A stretch of DNA of 64,000 nt from Argentina anserina (taxonomy: Eukaryota > Streptophyta > Magnoliopsida > Rosales > Rosaceae): contig NC_065874.1 in NCBI RefSeq assembly GCF_933775445.1, positions 14,217,001 to 14,281,000 on the forward strand. The letters run 5' to 3'. The first letter of the stretch is position 1. The number at the start of each line of letters is the position of its first letter. A program made the position numbers and the translations under genes. Below, one piece after another: positions 20,897 to 31,925 of the stretch. The notes beneath the pieces are model-generated. The model was given only the letters and a program-made list of their open reading frames with translations. It was not told the DNA's origin and searched no databases.

Positions 20897-23149
20897 ATGA
20901 TTGAAGAGAAAGAAATGGTCATGGTTTCACCAACTGGCGGAGACCCCTTTCTCAAAACTGCCTATTTTCTCAAACCCAATTCCTCCTCCATTGCTAAACC
21001 CCCTCACTGCTTCTCCTCCCTCACATCCTTTTCCAGTTTCGACCCAAAAAAGCTGGAGCTTCAGCTGCGTGGTTCGCGTCTCAACCACCAAGATTTGCAG
21101 ACTTGGTTTCTCCACTTGGCTCCCAAGTACAAGTCTACGTGGAAGAAAGCTGGCGTTTATGAAGCCATCTTCAGTTCCATGTACAAAATCAAAAGGAAAA
21201 AGGAGTTTCTGTGTGGGATTGCAGAGAGATGGTGTTGTGAGACCAACACGTTTGTGTTCCCTTGGGGTGAAGCCACCATCACTTTGGAGGATGTCATGGT
21301 TTTGGGAGGCTTTTCGGTTTTGGGGGACTCTGTTTTGAGTCCTCTTGAAAGCAGAGAGCTGAGAGAAGTAGAAGCCAAGCTCGAGAAAGAGCGGATGGGA
21401 CTTTACGGTTGTAAGGTTAGAATTGTTACCACAAAGTCATGGATGAACAAGTTCATGAAGAGTGGAAGTGAACTGGAGCATGAAGCGTTTCTTGTTTTCT
21501 GGCTGTCCAGGTATGTCTTCCACTATAGTCTTGAGTCAGTGAACAAGGCTGTTTTCCCCATTGCAATACGTCTAGCTAGAGGGATTCGAGTCGCGCTTGC
21601 ACCTGCTGTTCTTTCCCACATTTATAGAGATTTGAGTCTGCTGCACAGGGCAATTTTTTCTTCAATTGAGTTAAATACCGAGAATGCTTTTGTAAAACTC
21701 ATACTCTATTCACAGTTTCAGTTAGTTCAGGTCTGGGCATGGGAAAGATTTGTGGAAATTAGGCCAAAGTCCAATGTTATGTGCAGTGGGGAGCCGAGAT
21801 TGGCTCGATGGGATGATGTGGAATGTTTGAATGTTGGCGATATGAGGAGGGTTTTAGATTCTGCAGGTGAAGGTTTCATGTGGCGTCCTTATGCCATGGC
21901 CATTAAGAACTGGAATTTTCCTAGGTACTATGTTGAAAAGGAAGAGTGGGTTATGGTTAGTGCAGGCTTAGATGATGAATTATTGTCATTTTCCATGTGT
22001 CTGAGGGTGGCTGACTTAGTTGGATTTGATACTAATCAGAAATACCTTCCGCATCGAGTAGCTAGGCAATTTGGATTTGATCAAGACCTTCCATGTTCTG
22101 TTTCTGGACATAGCCGCAATTATGAAAACACAAAATTGTATGTTCCATCCCGGCTTTCTGAGGCAGATGTTACTGTTAGATACTTGAATTGGTGGAAGGA
22201 ATCAGTGTCAGGTTCCATACAGATATGTACACCAACAAAAAAGAGAGCAACGAAAGCTGTAGGTGAGATATATGATGCCACCATTCCTTGTATTTGTTTT
22301 CCTAAGGATTCAGAAGAATTTGTGCAGGTTTCTGGAGGAAGGAATGATGATGAGTATTCCCATGTTCCTCCAGGGTTTTCTCTCAAAAGGAATATATTGC
22401 AAGCTGGATATCCTATGGATGAAGATGACCTTACTATATCAAAGGCTTTGATGCTTGGGAAGAAGCATAAAACTGTTGAAACTAGAATGAATGCCGCTTG
22501 TGAGAAGCTATTATATACAGATCAAATCTTTCCTTCTTCAGTTACAGATGAAACTTCTGTGAATATTATGAAGTCTCTACTGGCGAATAAGGTTTTTTTG
22601 AGTAGTCAAGTGTTGACTTGGGGAGGTAAAGGTCAGAGGAAACTAATCAGGAGCAAGGTAAGAAGTCCAAGTATGGTGAGCAACTATGGCAATATATGTC
22701 CTAGCATCACCACCTTATCTGATAAACTGGAATGTGGTAGCAGCATGTCTTTATTTGAGAAACAGGAATATGTTAGCAGCAGTTCATTATTTGAGAAAAA
22801 AGAATGTACTAGCAGCGGTTCTTTATTTGCAGAACTTGAATCTGCTAGCGTCAGCCCTTCAATATCTGATGAAGGTACTTTTGTTAATAGTAAGAACGCA
22901 CAAAGATTGGAGAATGAGGTTCCATTAGTCAAAGCTTTGATCTGGGGAGGTAAGCGCAAGAGAAAAATGAAAATTGTAATGAGAAGTAAGGCAAGAAGCA
23001 GCTCCTTGTTTGAGAAACGACGTGGTAGCCGCATCCCTTCATTTGAAGAACGAGTTTCGGAGATTAATGTTAAGGTTAAAAGGCTTGAATATGTGGTTCA
23101 GGTGTTAAAGGATAATACTTTTGGGAGGAGTCGACTTACTGAAAATTAA
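20897..23149 (+). CDS. Plant mobile domain (MAIN-like) protein, intact, 750 aa
   Basis: A single-exon gene of the plant mobile domain family, often mislabelled aminotransferase-like. The family includes Arabidopsis MAIN and MAIL1, nuclear proteins that act with the phosphatase PP7L in gene expression and transposon silencing; the role of this copy is inferred only from membership. Visible blocks: GDPFLKTAYFLKP at residues 15-27, the PMD signature WGEATITLEDVMVLGG at 123-138, HEAFLVFWLSRYVF at 195-208, IAIRLARGIRVALAP at 222-236, LVQVWAWERF at 276-285, HRVARQFGFDQDLP at 386-399. After about residue 440 the tail is low-complexity: repeated SLFEK modules from 618, two WGGK-basic motifs (second at 683-692, a likely nuclear localisation signal) and a final coiled-coil-like stretch (about 715-740). 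The ATG is fixed by a start context shared with the paralogues. Confidence 0.93.
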   Translation: MIEEKEMVMVSPTGGDPFLKTAYFLKPNSSSIAKPPHCFSSLTSFSSFDPKKLELQLRGSRLNHQDLQTWFLHLAPKYKSTWKKAGVYEAIFSSMYKIKRKKEFLCGIAERWCCETNTFVFPWGEATITLEDVMVLGGFSVLGDSVLSPLESRELREVEAKLEKERMGLYGCKVRIVTTKSWMNKFMKSGSELEHEAFLVFWLSRYVFHYSLESVNKAVFPIAIRLARGIRVALAPAVLSHIYRDLSLLHRAIFSSIELNTENAFVKLILYSQFQLVQVWAWERFVEIRPKSNVMCSGEPRLARWDDVECLNVGDMRRVLDSAGEGFMWRPYAMAIKNWNFPRYYVEKEEWVMVSAGLDDELLSFSMCLRVADLVGFDTNQKYLPHRVARQFGFDQDLPCSVSGHSRNYENTKLYVPSRLSEADVTVRYLNWWKESVSGSIQICTPTKKRATKAVGEIYDATIPCICFPKDSEEFVQVSGGRNDDEYSHVPPGFSLKRNILQAGYPMDEDDLTISKALMLGKKHKTVETRMNAACEKLLYTDQIFPSSVTDETSVNIMKSLLANKVFLSSQVLTWGGKGQRKLIRSKVRSPSMVSNYGNICPSITTLSDKLECGSSMSLFEKQEYVSSSSLFEKKECTSSGSLFAELESASVSPSISDEGTFVNSKNAQRLENEVPLVKALIWGGKRKRKMKIVMRSKARSSSLFEKRRGSRIPSFEERVSEINVKVKRLEYVVQVLKDNTFGRSRLTEN

Positions 23150-23900
23150 CTGAATGGTGCTTTCTGTGAATTGGCATTCTAAACTTTCTCTTGAATTTGT
23201 TTGTAGAGGTTTTTGTTATTTGTTATAACAGTACGGCTGGGAAAAGGGAGCCTGAGGATGTGCCAATATCAGAAAGTCTATCTAATGTGGAATGTGGACC
23301 TTTGTAGGGGAAAATAGAACACAACTTTCTACATATGCATAGTATTCAGCGATTTGGATTCTTTATTTCCTCAAATGATTGATTTTGGGGACAAGAAATC
23401 GGCAAAACCCAACTCGGCATTTCTGTGTCAAATGCATGGAGAACAACATTGTACGTATTCAATACTAGTTAAAGTTATTGTTCAACTGTTTTGTGTCTTT
23501 TAAATTCAAGTGTAGCTCTTTTATGGGATGGTTGGGATCAGACTTGTTCGATTCTGGATAACTGGATTTATGTAATGTTCCTGTTTTCCTGCATGTTGGT
23601 GATATAAGTTCAGAGAAAATATTGGAATGTACGTGTTCAACAGAGATATAACTGTATGATGTTAATCGTCTGTTACAGCTAGAATTAAAATGCTAATGGG
23701 ATATCATGAGTTAGAACTGGACTGATTTACAAGACCTGCTAAATGAGATCTGATTGGTGGCTATCATAATTTATGCTAGCAAAGATTGAATGAAGGATCC
23801 TAATGTATGAAACGGCATGTCTATCATAGTTACAAAATTTGATGATGCTAAAAATTTGTTTGGTAACGTGCTTTTGTAGTTGATCCGGAATCATAGCAAC
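23150..23900 (+). other. 3' flank of the intact PMD gene
   Basis: No gene. Homologous to the flanks after pseudogene 1 and after the fragment at 16793, which shows that the duplication unit included several hundred bases downstream. It ends at the truncated gypsy insertion at 23901. Confidence 0.55.
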
Positions 23901-26900
23901 TGTCACAACCCGAAATTTCGAATAATAAAAATTCGAATTCGAATTCATAAAAACTCTAGAACAATCTCAAATGTATTGAAATCATCTTATAATAACAGTG
24001 TATTGAAACTGAGTCCACAACACGACTCAGTCGACTTGAATAATACATAACCAATAGACATGTATAATTCACTTAATCCTCACCACAAACAGAAATAAAT
24101 CTTCAGAAGTTTTCAGAGTAAGCCATCCGAATATGCTAATTCTCACATGTAGAACTATTCCCTACACCATCGAATTGGTGCACCAGGATTGTAAACACAC
24201 GGTAGGCTTTTCACCTCGTATGAGTAAACCAACAGTATAACATACATCACATACAAAGAAAATATGACAGATAATATTTAAAGACAAGTGTACTCATGAG
24301 ACACTGGACGGCCCATCTGGTTGTCCAATATTATTTAAAAAATGTGTACTCATGAGATATTGGGCAACCCACCTGTTTACCTAATATCATTTAAAAACAT
24401 GGGTACTCATGAGACCCAGATACCAATTTGTTATCCCTCATGCAGTACACCGACAGATATTGGGCAACCCACATGTTACCCAATATCACTCAAAACATGG
24501 GTACTCATGACACCCAGGCAACCCATCTGTTACCCCTCATGCAGTACACCGGCAGACAGACTAGAGCTCTAACTGAATCGTAACTGACACCCGGCCAAAG
24601 CTTGGTTCCGATTACTGCCAACAACATCCCAAGCTAAAAAACGTTTTAACAAGAGTCAATGTTAAAACCACGTACAATATAACAATCCACACATGTTATT
24701 GTACTACAACCAAACGACTCTTGCATAACAATATTTATATAGTCACCCCAATAATTCATTATACCGGAAGGTACGTTATCTCCCTTCCGGTCTCATCCAC
24801 CAAAATTAATTAAGAACATTATCATCTCATAATTTAAATAGAAACATTATATAATACAGCAACCCATATATATGTATCGTATTTACCATTTTCGTACACA
24901 TACACAACCCACTATATTATATAAATGTCTCAGTTCACTCTTTTTAATAATTCAAACATATAAGTCACCGTCAAAGGTAGACTTGTCATATTGAGATTTA
25001 CTCACATTCACCATAGTCCATAATCACTAAAACCTTTTAAAATAATTTATTAAAATAGTGTTTCACTTACCCATGAAGTTTCGGCGATGTGAAGTTCGGT
25101 GAAACTGTGCACTTTCGGGTGAACTTCCAGGCTCTACAGCTCCCAAACGGCGGCGAGATGGCGGGTGGCAATCAACAGGGATGCATCAACCTTTCAAACG
25201 GGACCGGTGCGCCGGTCTATGGTGGCCGAACGGCAGAGATCCGACGGCCCAAAGTCGGCCGCTCAGGAGGAAAAATCTTGGTTTTCTGATGAACAGTACC
25301 CGATCTGAATGATTTTTCTCCCTTTTTCTCTTTAATTCCCTATTTCCCTATTTATACTATTTTCCAAAAATATCCAAATACATTTTTGATTCGTAACTTC
25401 TTCATACAAACTCCGATTTAGGCGTGTCGTGTGTCCACGAATTCGTATTGACATTTTAAGAATGAAGTTTTCTGAGATTCTTAACGGATAGTAATCAACT
25501 CTTAACCCCTCACGGTAACGTTTCTGAGTATAAATCGCTCGAACATTTTCGTTTTTTCCTTTATACTATATAATAGGATCACCACCAATTTAAATATCTC
25601 CGAACAATAATTAGAAAATAATTATAAAATTCTGGGGTATTACATTCCACCCTCCTTAAAGAAATTACGTCCCGAAATTTAAACGCACTACTCAGCCACT
25701 AATTCTTAACTTCTTCCCAAAATTTTGATTCATCTTCCCAAACAATTTTCCTCTTTATGATACCTCCACTAGGCAATCACAACTCACTTTTCTTTTATCA
25801 TGGTGTTATATAACTTCATCGTGTCTGAAATGAAATTTAACAATGAGTATAATAACACCCCTCAAGGAGGACCACAACTCAAACATCCATGATCAAATGC
25901 AAAACAAAATGTTCTGCAAAACAAGACTCTTAAGAAATAAGGCGAATCTAAAAACGAACTTCACTATTCAACTAAATTTCAACAAGTCATAATTGCATTT
26001 ACTTATATAACACACATTGAGTGCAAAGATGTACAACCTTAGCATAGGCACATGGCATATAATAAGTATCTGAACCTGCTAGATGATGAAGTTGGTATAC
26101 TAAATTTCCAACCTTACTCCCGCAAAGTCTAGTGTACCATCGATGTCAACTTCTCTTCTTGCCCACTCCCACCACCCCACTATAGGTGAGCCCTTCAACT
26201 AAATGGTCGCAAGACGCCATTCTAACAGTCTTCTCTTAAGGGCAAGATAAGTTCAAATGAACATATTACACTGTAGGGCATGTATGAGACAAGCTAGACA
26301 TCGTTTTCTTGAATGTCACCAACTTTCGAAAAAGTTTAACGAACCTTACAAGTGACTTCTCTTCTCTGACAGATCTCACTATGCTATTGAAGAATGAGGT
26401 TTTCAAGGTTAAGTGGTATCTCACATCAACACTACATAATCTATGTTTACACTGTGTCGCTATCAAGTCTTAGAAATCGAAATTTCCAAGTCTCTCGAAC
26501 CATTTTTGTATTCAACTACTCCATACCTCCAACTTCTTCCAAAAAGACCAACTGTCACATGTCCTAATATTAATAGTCACATGTGAGCCACCCAAGTTAG
26601 CATGATTTTAATGGAATTCGACCATCGATAGATGATCCTTTCGAAATCTAATGATGTTCTCAGCATAGAGACGTCAACATACCCTTTTGTCTAATTCACC
26701 AATCTCTTGCGATTAATAGTACCTGTGAACAATACCCGATCCGAATTTCTGATTTTTCTCCCCATTTATTTTTAACTCCCATATTTATACTATTTTTAAA
26801 AAATGTCCAAATACTTTTTTGATTCGTAACTTCTTCATACGAACTCCGATTTAGGCGTGCCGCGTGTCCACGAATTCGTATTGACGAACTCTACGACTTT

Positions 26901-27092
26901 CATGTGAAGTTTTCTGAGATTCCTAACAGATAAGAAGTCAACTTTTAACTCCTCACGGTAACGTTTACGAGTATAAATCGCTCAAACACTTTCGTTTTCT
27001 CCCTCATACTATATAATCGGATCACCACCAATTTAAATATCTCTGAACAATAATTAGAAAATAATTATAAATTTCTGAAGTATTACAGTAAC
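23896..27092 (-). mobile_element. Internally deleted Ty3/gypsy element, minus orientation
   Basis: In plus coordinates the 3' LTR spans 23901-25644, an internal remnant 25645 to about 26724, and a truncated 5' LTR about 26725-27087. Read on the minus strand, a polypurine tract (AAGGAGGGTGGAA, plus 25645-25657) abuts the LTR start TGTAATACCCC. Just upstream of it is a CGGGACGTAATTTCTTTAAGG stretch typical of the 3' end of gypsy internal domains. The ends are TGTCACAACCCG and GTATTACA, flanked by GCAAC and GTAAC (23896-23900, 27088-27092), a 5-bp duplication with one transition. Only the first ~360 bp of the 5' LTR survive, so a large deletion removed the rest of that LTR and the gag-pol genes. 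The two LTR pieces have diverged visibly, so this is an older insertion. Confidence 0.82.
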
Positions 27093-27924
27093 ATCAGAAA
27101 CTCAGTTTGGTTCCAAAAACAGTATATCCCAATAGGACTAAACTACTTTCCTGCTAGCCTGCGCGCGCACCCACACAATTAAACAAAGCAATCGACATGA
27201 ACATATAGGGTTAATATAGAATCCTTAACCTAGCTGTTTGGAGATCCTATGGTCTAACATATCTTCATGAACATGTTAATTTCTCAGGTGTTCAATTGAT
27301 TTTCAACAACTTTGTGTTACTTCATAATGACTCAAGAATGAGGAAAAATGAAAAAGAGTAATGCCTCCTTGGCTGTTTTCATCCCCGAGAGGACTTAGAG
27401 GGACAATCTTCTTCTCAATTCTTCATAGCTAAAGCCTAAAGGCTTGAAGCTAAACTATCTTACTGTGTCATGGTACCTTTTAATGTTTTAAAAAACTCGC
27501 CTCAAGATTCGGTTGAGGCTTAAAAAACTTAAGGCTACTTATATAACGTCTATGTTTTTCAGTCTGAGCACCGAGCCTTAAAAACTTACGTTTTTTTACG
27601 TCTTATGCTACATTTTTCACGCATTTTACTACGTCTTAAAATAATCATTTTAGATATATTTTTATATTTATTTATATACTGTGTTTAATTTGATAAAAAC
27701 TATCTAAAACGTTTGAATTATGAATTTCATTATATCTAAATGCAATAAATTGGTAAGTTCTTATATATATTTGTTCTTTTTGTATGTGTACAATTATATA
27801 TTTACACATTTAACTACTATTTTTTATAATGTAAGGCTTACGTTTTATGTGCCTCAAGTTTTAAGGCTCAATGCTCTCAAGAAAACGCCTTAATTTTTAA
27901 TCCAATACGGTTTCGTTTTTTTAA
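27093..27924. other. Intergenic DNA with a possible small inverted-repeat element
   Basis: No gene. From about 27480 to 27905 there are inverted blocks around ACTCGCCTCAAG (about 27497) and GAAAACGCCTTAA (about 27880), both followed inward by AGGCTTAA or its complement. This could be a degenerate MITE. I cannot find a clean target duplication. Confidence 0.3.
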
Positions 27925-28925
27925 GGGAAAATACCCAAAATGATACCTGAAGTATCGTGAAAAGTATTTTTTGGTACCCTCTAATTTTTGTTACCCAAAA
28001 TGGTACCTAAACTATTGCACCGTTACCCAATAGGGTACTTCTGTTAGTTTCTCCGTTAAATTGATGATGTGACATGTATTTAGAGTTTTTTTTTACCAAA
28101 TATAATAATCATACCTATATTATTTACAATATTTTTTATGAAATTTGTAATTTTAAGAGGAAAATCAACTCTTGTATCACAAAACATAACACAAGTTTTA
28201 GTATATATATTTGTTTAGCAATAATAACAAAATTAATTGTAAAATTATTGTTTTTCCTATTACTTACAGTAAAACCTCTATAAATTAATAGCATCGGGAT
28301 TGATAAAATTTATTAATTTAGCGATATATTAATATATCAATAAATTAATAATATATTAATTTATTAATTTATCAAAATATGATAAATGTTTTGTTCCATT
28401 TTGTCAAAGAAAAAAGTTTTTACTTACATTGTTTAATTTATTACGTATACCTTATTAAATATACTATTTTTTATGTATAACATTGGTCAAAATATTATAT
28501 TGTTTGATGATGATTATATTAATTAATATTTTTAATGAAATCATCATAAATTTTAAATTTATTATATAAATTATGACACTAATAATTTATATATTTGATG
28601 GGTCTAACTAAATAAATTCTCGAATTTCTATTATTTTATAAATTTAATAAATTATTCATTTAACACGTTGGCTCCGAATTGAGACCAGAAAAAGTTTTAT
28701 TTTAACGAGATTATTATTTAATCGGGTATTATTTAATGAGTTTTTACTATATTTGGTAAAAAAACTCTAAATACATGTCACATCATCAATTTAACGGAGA
28801 AACTAACGAATGTACCATATTGGGTAACGGTGAAATAGTTCAGGTACCATTTCGGGTAACAAAAATTCGTGGATACCAAAAAATACATTTCATGATATTT
28901 CAGGTATCATTTTGGATTTTTTCTC
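27925..28925. mobile_element. Long-TIR (Mutator-like) non-autonomous element
   Basis: Inverted arms of roughly 185 bp: 27925-28112 and about 28740-28925. Both arms contain CCAAAATGATACCTGAA, GTTACCC(A/G)AAATGGTACCT and TCTCCGTTAAATTGATGATG, read on opposite strands. The flanking TTTTTTTAA (27916-27924 and about 28928-28936) could be a 9-bp Mutator-type duplication, but it is low-complexity. The middle (28267-28750) has its own ends, AGTAAAACCTC and GAGTTTTTACT in inverted orientation, so a small hAT-like element may be nested. There is no transposase frame. Confidence 0.68.
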
Positions 28926-28950
28926 TTTTTTTTTAACATTGATACCTTCA

Positions 28951-30022
28951 AAGATAAAAGACATAAATGCCAATTTGCACCCCGAACTTGCATTTGAGTC
29001 AATTTACCTCCTAAACTTGGTAAAAATTGCCGATTTACACCCCGAACTTGTATTTGAGTCAATTTACCTCCTAAACTTGGTAAAAATTGCCGATTTGCAC
29101 CCCATCCGTTAAATTTAACTATTTCTATCCAATTTTGCGTCACATGTCATGCATTTAAGGGGTAGTATTGTCATTATATATTTATATTTTTCTTAAAAAC
29201 AAATAAAAATATTCTTTAAAATGAGGATTATTTTGTTAATCAAATTATTTATTTACAACTATTTTTCTACCAACTTAACCCTACTTTGAATTATATGTTC
29301 AATATACCCACCCATTCAAATATAGTGTGTTGTGTATAGATATATTTTTATATGTACACATTGTTGGAGGATGAACAACACGAGAATAATAACGACGTAA
29401 TATAACAGAACATAACCGTTTATTGATTGATAATGAGACCAATATATAGGCATTACATAACCACAATCCCGTAGGATTCAGAGTCCTAATCTATTACAGA
29501 GATGTGAATCTATCTCTAACAGAAAACCTAATAAGGCTAAGACACACACAATGGTAGAATAGTAATTCTCTCGAAACACACATTTATTTTTAATTTTAAT
29601 GTATTTATTTATTTATATTTTTTCTAATATCTTTTAACATACCATATCACATAAAATAATAAATATATAAATCAATAACATGTTTCGAAAAATCAAACAT
29701 TGTAGCAAGTGTTCCTTTTAAGTAATTTTATTAATTTATTTCATTATTCAATATGAATAAATATATAATGACAATACTACCCCTTAAATGCATGATATGT
29801 GACGCAAAATTGGATAGAAACAGTTAAATTTAACGAATGAGGTGCAAATCGGCAATTTTTACCAAGTTTAGGAGGTAAATTGACTCAAATACAAGTTCGG
29901 GGTATAAATCGGCAATTCTTACTAAGTTTAGGAGGTAATTTGACTCGAATGCAAGTTCGGATTGCAGTCAATTTGCTTCAGCCAAGTTTGAGGTGCAAAT
30001 CGGCATTTATGCCAAGATAAAA
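28951..30022. mobile_element. Mutator-like element with long TIRs and 9-bp target duplication
   Basis: The element spans 28960-30013 (1054 bp), with ends GACATAAATGCC and GGCATTTATGCC and a perfect 9-bp duplication AAGATAAAA (28951-28959, 30014-30022), diagnostic of Mutator-like transposons. The inverted arms are about 230 bp (28960-29190 and 29760-30013). The left arm contains a 60-bp unit in tandem (28978-29037 and 29038-29097), and the right arm has two inverted copies, so the duplication predates or was copied across both arms. The centre is AT-rich and holds a nested solo LTR. No transposase. Confidence 0.9.
29357..29583 (-). mobile_element. Copia-type solo LTR nested in the Mutator-like element
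   Basis: The LTR at 29362-29578 (217 bp) has TGTT...AACA ends and the perfect duplication CACAT (29357-29361, 29579-29583). In minus orientation it opens TGTTTCGAGAGAATTACT and has a TATATATTGG promoter-like word about two-thirds through. Its opening resembles that of the solo LTR at 53414, so both may belong to one family. No internal region. Confidence 0.82.
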
Positions 30023-30147
30023 AGCTGTGAAATGGGTAAACCACGTCCGGCTCTCTCTCTTTTCATTTGTCCTAAAACCCTCTCTCCCTATAACCCTATT
30101 TTCCCAGCTCCCATACTCAGTCTTGGTGCTTAGATTCTGTTGACAGC

Positions 30148-31925
30148 ATGAATAAAGTGAAAGAAATTGTCATGGTTTCACCAAATGGGGAAGACTCATC
30201 TCATAAAAAACCCTGCTTTCTCAAACCCATTCTCCCAACTTCCTCCATTGATGAACCCTTCAAGCTCTCTCAGGGTTTCATTTCCCAGTCCCAACCCATT
30301 TTGACCCAAAAAACTGGCCACTCAAGCTTGGCTTCCGTGGATGGCGTCCCAAAAACTACGATCTGCAGACATGGGTTGATCACTTGGCCCCTGTTCACCA
30401 ATCTACATGGAAGAAAGCTGGTATCTTTGAAGCCATTTTGAACTCCACTTACAAAATCAAAAGGAAAAAGGATTTGGTTTGTGGGTTAGCTGAGAAATGG
30501 TGTTGTGAGACCAACACCTTTGTATTCCCTTGGGGTGAAGCAACTATCACATTGGAGGATGTTTTGGTTTTGGGAGGCTTTTCTGTTTTGGGTGACTCTG
30601 TTTTCACTCCTCTTGAAAGGAAAGAGCTGAGAGAAGTAGAAGTCAAGCTCGAGAAAGAGCGGATGGGACTTTACGATTACTCTGCTGGGTGTAGGACTGT
30701 TATCATAAAGGCATGGTTGGAGAAGTTCATGAAGAGTGGGACTGAGTTGGAGCATGAAGCTTTCCTTGTGTTTTGGCTGTCTAGGTATGTTCTTCACAAT
30801 ACTTCTAATAACTCTGTCAATAAGGCTGGTTTGTCCATTGCGATTCGATTAGCTAGGGGGATTCGAGTTGCGCTAGCACCTGCTGTTCTTGCCCACATTT
30901 ATAAGGATTTGAGTGTGCTGAAAATGACAATTGCTGCTTTAAGTGGGTTAAAGGATAGGAATGAAGTTGTAAAATTTACAGTCATGTCACCATTTCATTT
31001 AGTTCAGGTTTGGGCATGGGAAAGGTTTGTGGAACTTAGGCCTGTATCTAATGTTGTAAGCTGTGCTGAGCCAAGATCGGCTAGGTGGGATAGAGTTGAA
31101 TGTCTGAATGTGGGAAATGTGAGGAATGTTTTAGCCAAAGCAGGTGAAGGTTTCACCCTTGCGCCATGGACATTGAGAACTATGTCTTTCCTGTGTAAGA
31201 CTTTGAAATGGAAAAGTGGGTGTTGGTTGGTCCAGACCTGGATGATGGACATAGACTAATGTCATTTGCCATGTTTTTGAGTGTGGCTAAGTTAGTTGGA
31301 TTTGACCTGGATGATGGACATAGACTAATGGCAAGTGATATATTCCACCCAAGGTTTTTGAGGGAGATGCTATGATATACTTGAAGTGGTCGAAGGAGTC
31401 TTTGCCACGCATCGAACAGAAAAGTATTCCCCTGAAAAAGAAAGCAAAGAGAGCCATAGAGGTTTCTAAAAATTCAAAAGAAGTAGAGATGAGATTTGAG
31501 GCCACCATTGCTAGTATTAATTCTCCAAGCAGTTCAGGAAAAGCAGTGCAAGTCTCTACAAGAAGGATTGCAGATAACAATATTGTGCCTCTTGGATCTC
31601 CTTCCACATGTAATCAGGTGGATGCCAGAGATCTTTTATGGATGAAGATACACCATCTATATTAGAAGTTCTAAAATATTGCAAGACAAAAATAAATTCT
31701 GAAACCAAGGAAAGCGGGGACTATGAGAATGTATCAGGTCAAGTTCAAAATTTGGTATCTTCATGTATGGAAAAAGTTATTGGTAATTCAATGAGGTCAG
31801 AGGCAATGAAGGAGGTACTGAAGATCGAAGCTTTGGACGGAGCATCTGAGGCTAAGTTATTGGTAATGGAATTGCTAGCAGTAGCTCGTTTTTTGAAACA
31901 AGGGTTAAAAGGCTCTATTTGCTGA
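30148..31925 (+). pseudogene. PMD (MAIN-like) pseudogene 2
   Basis: Homologous to the intact genes at 20897 and 38098. The N terminus (MVSPNGEDSSHKKPCFLKP) is in one frame. A shift near 30285-30300 moves to the frame carrying FDPKN, DLQTWVDHLAP, WGEATITLEDVLVLGGFS, HEAFLVFWLSRYVL, IAIRLARGIRVALAP and LVQVWAWERFVELRP, up to about 31150. After that a deletion breaks the block corresponding to WRPYAMAIKNW, stops follow, and the HRVARQFGFDQD block is missing. It is replaced by a second copy of a 27-bp word (GACCTGGATGATGGACATAG..., near 31231 and 31304). C-terminal sequence continues in pieces from 31372 to the stop at 31923-31925. The gene cannot encode a full PMD protein. Confidence 0.87.

Noticed and set aside
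28907..29143. Repetitive frames encoding PELAFESIYLLN-like or QFLPSLGGKLTQ-like repeats
   Set aside because: They follow from the 60-bp tandem unit in the arm of the Mutator-like element; a unit length divisible by three keeps the frame open by chance.
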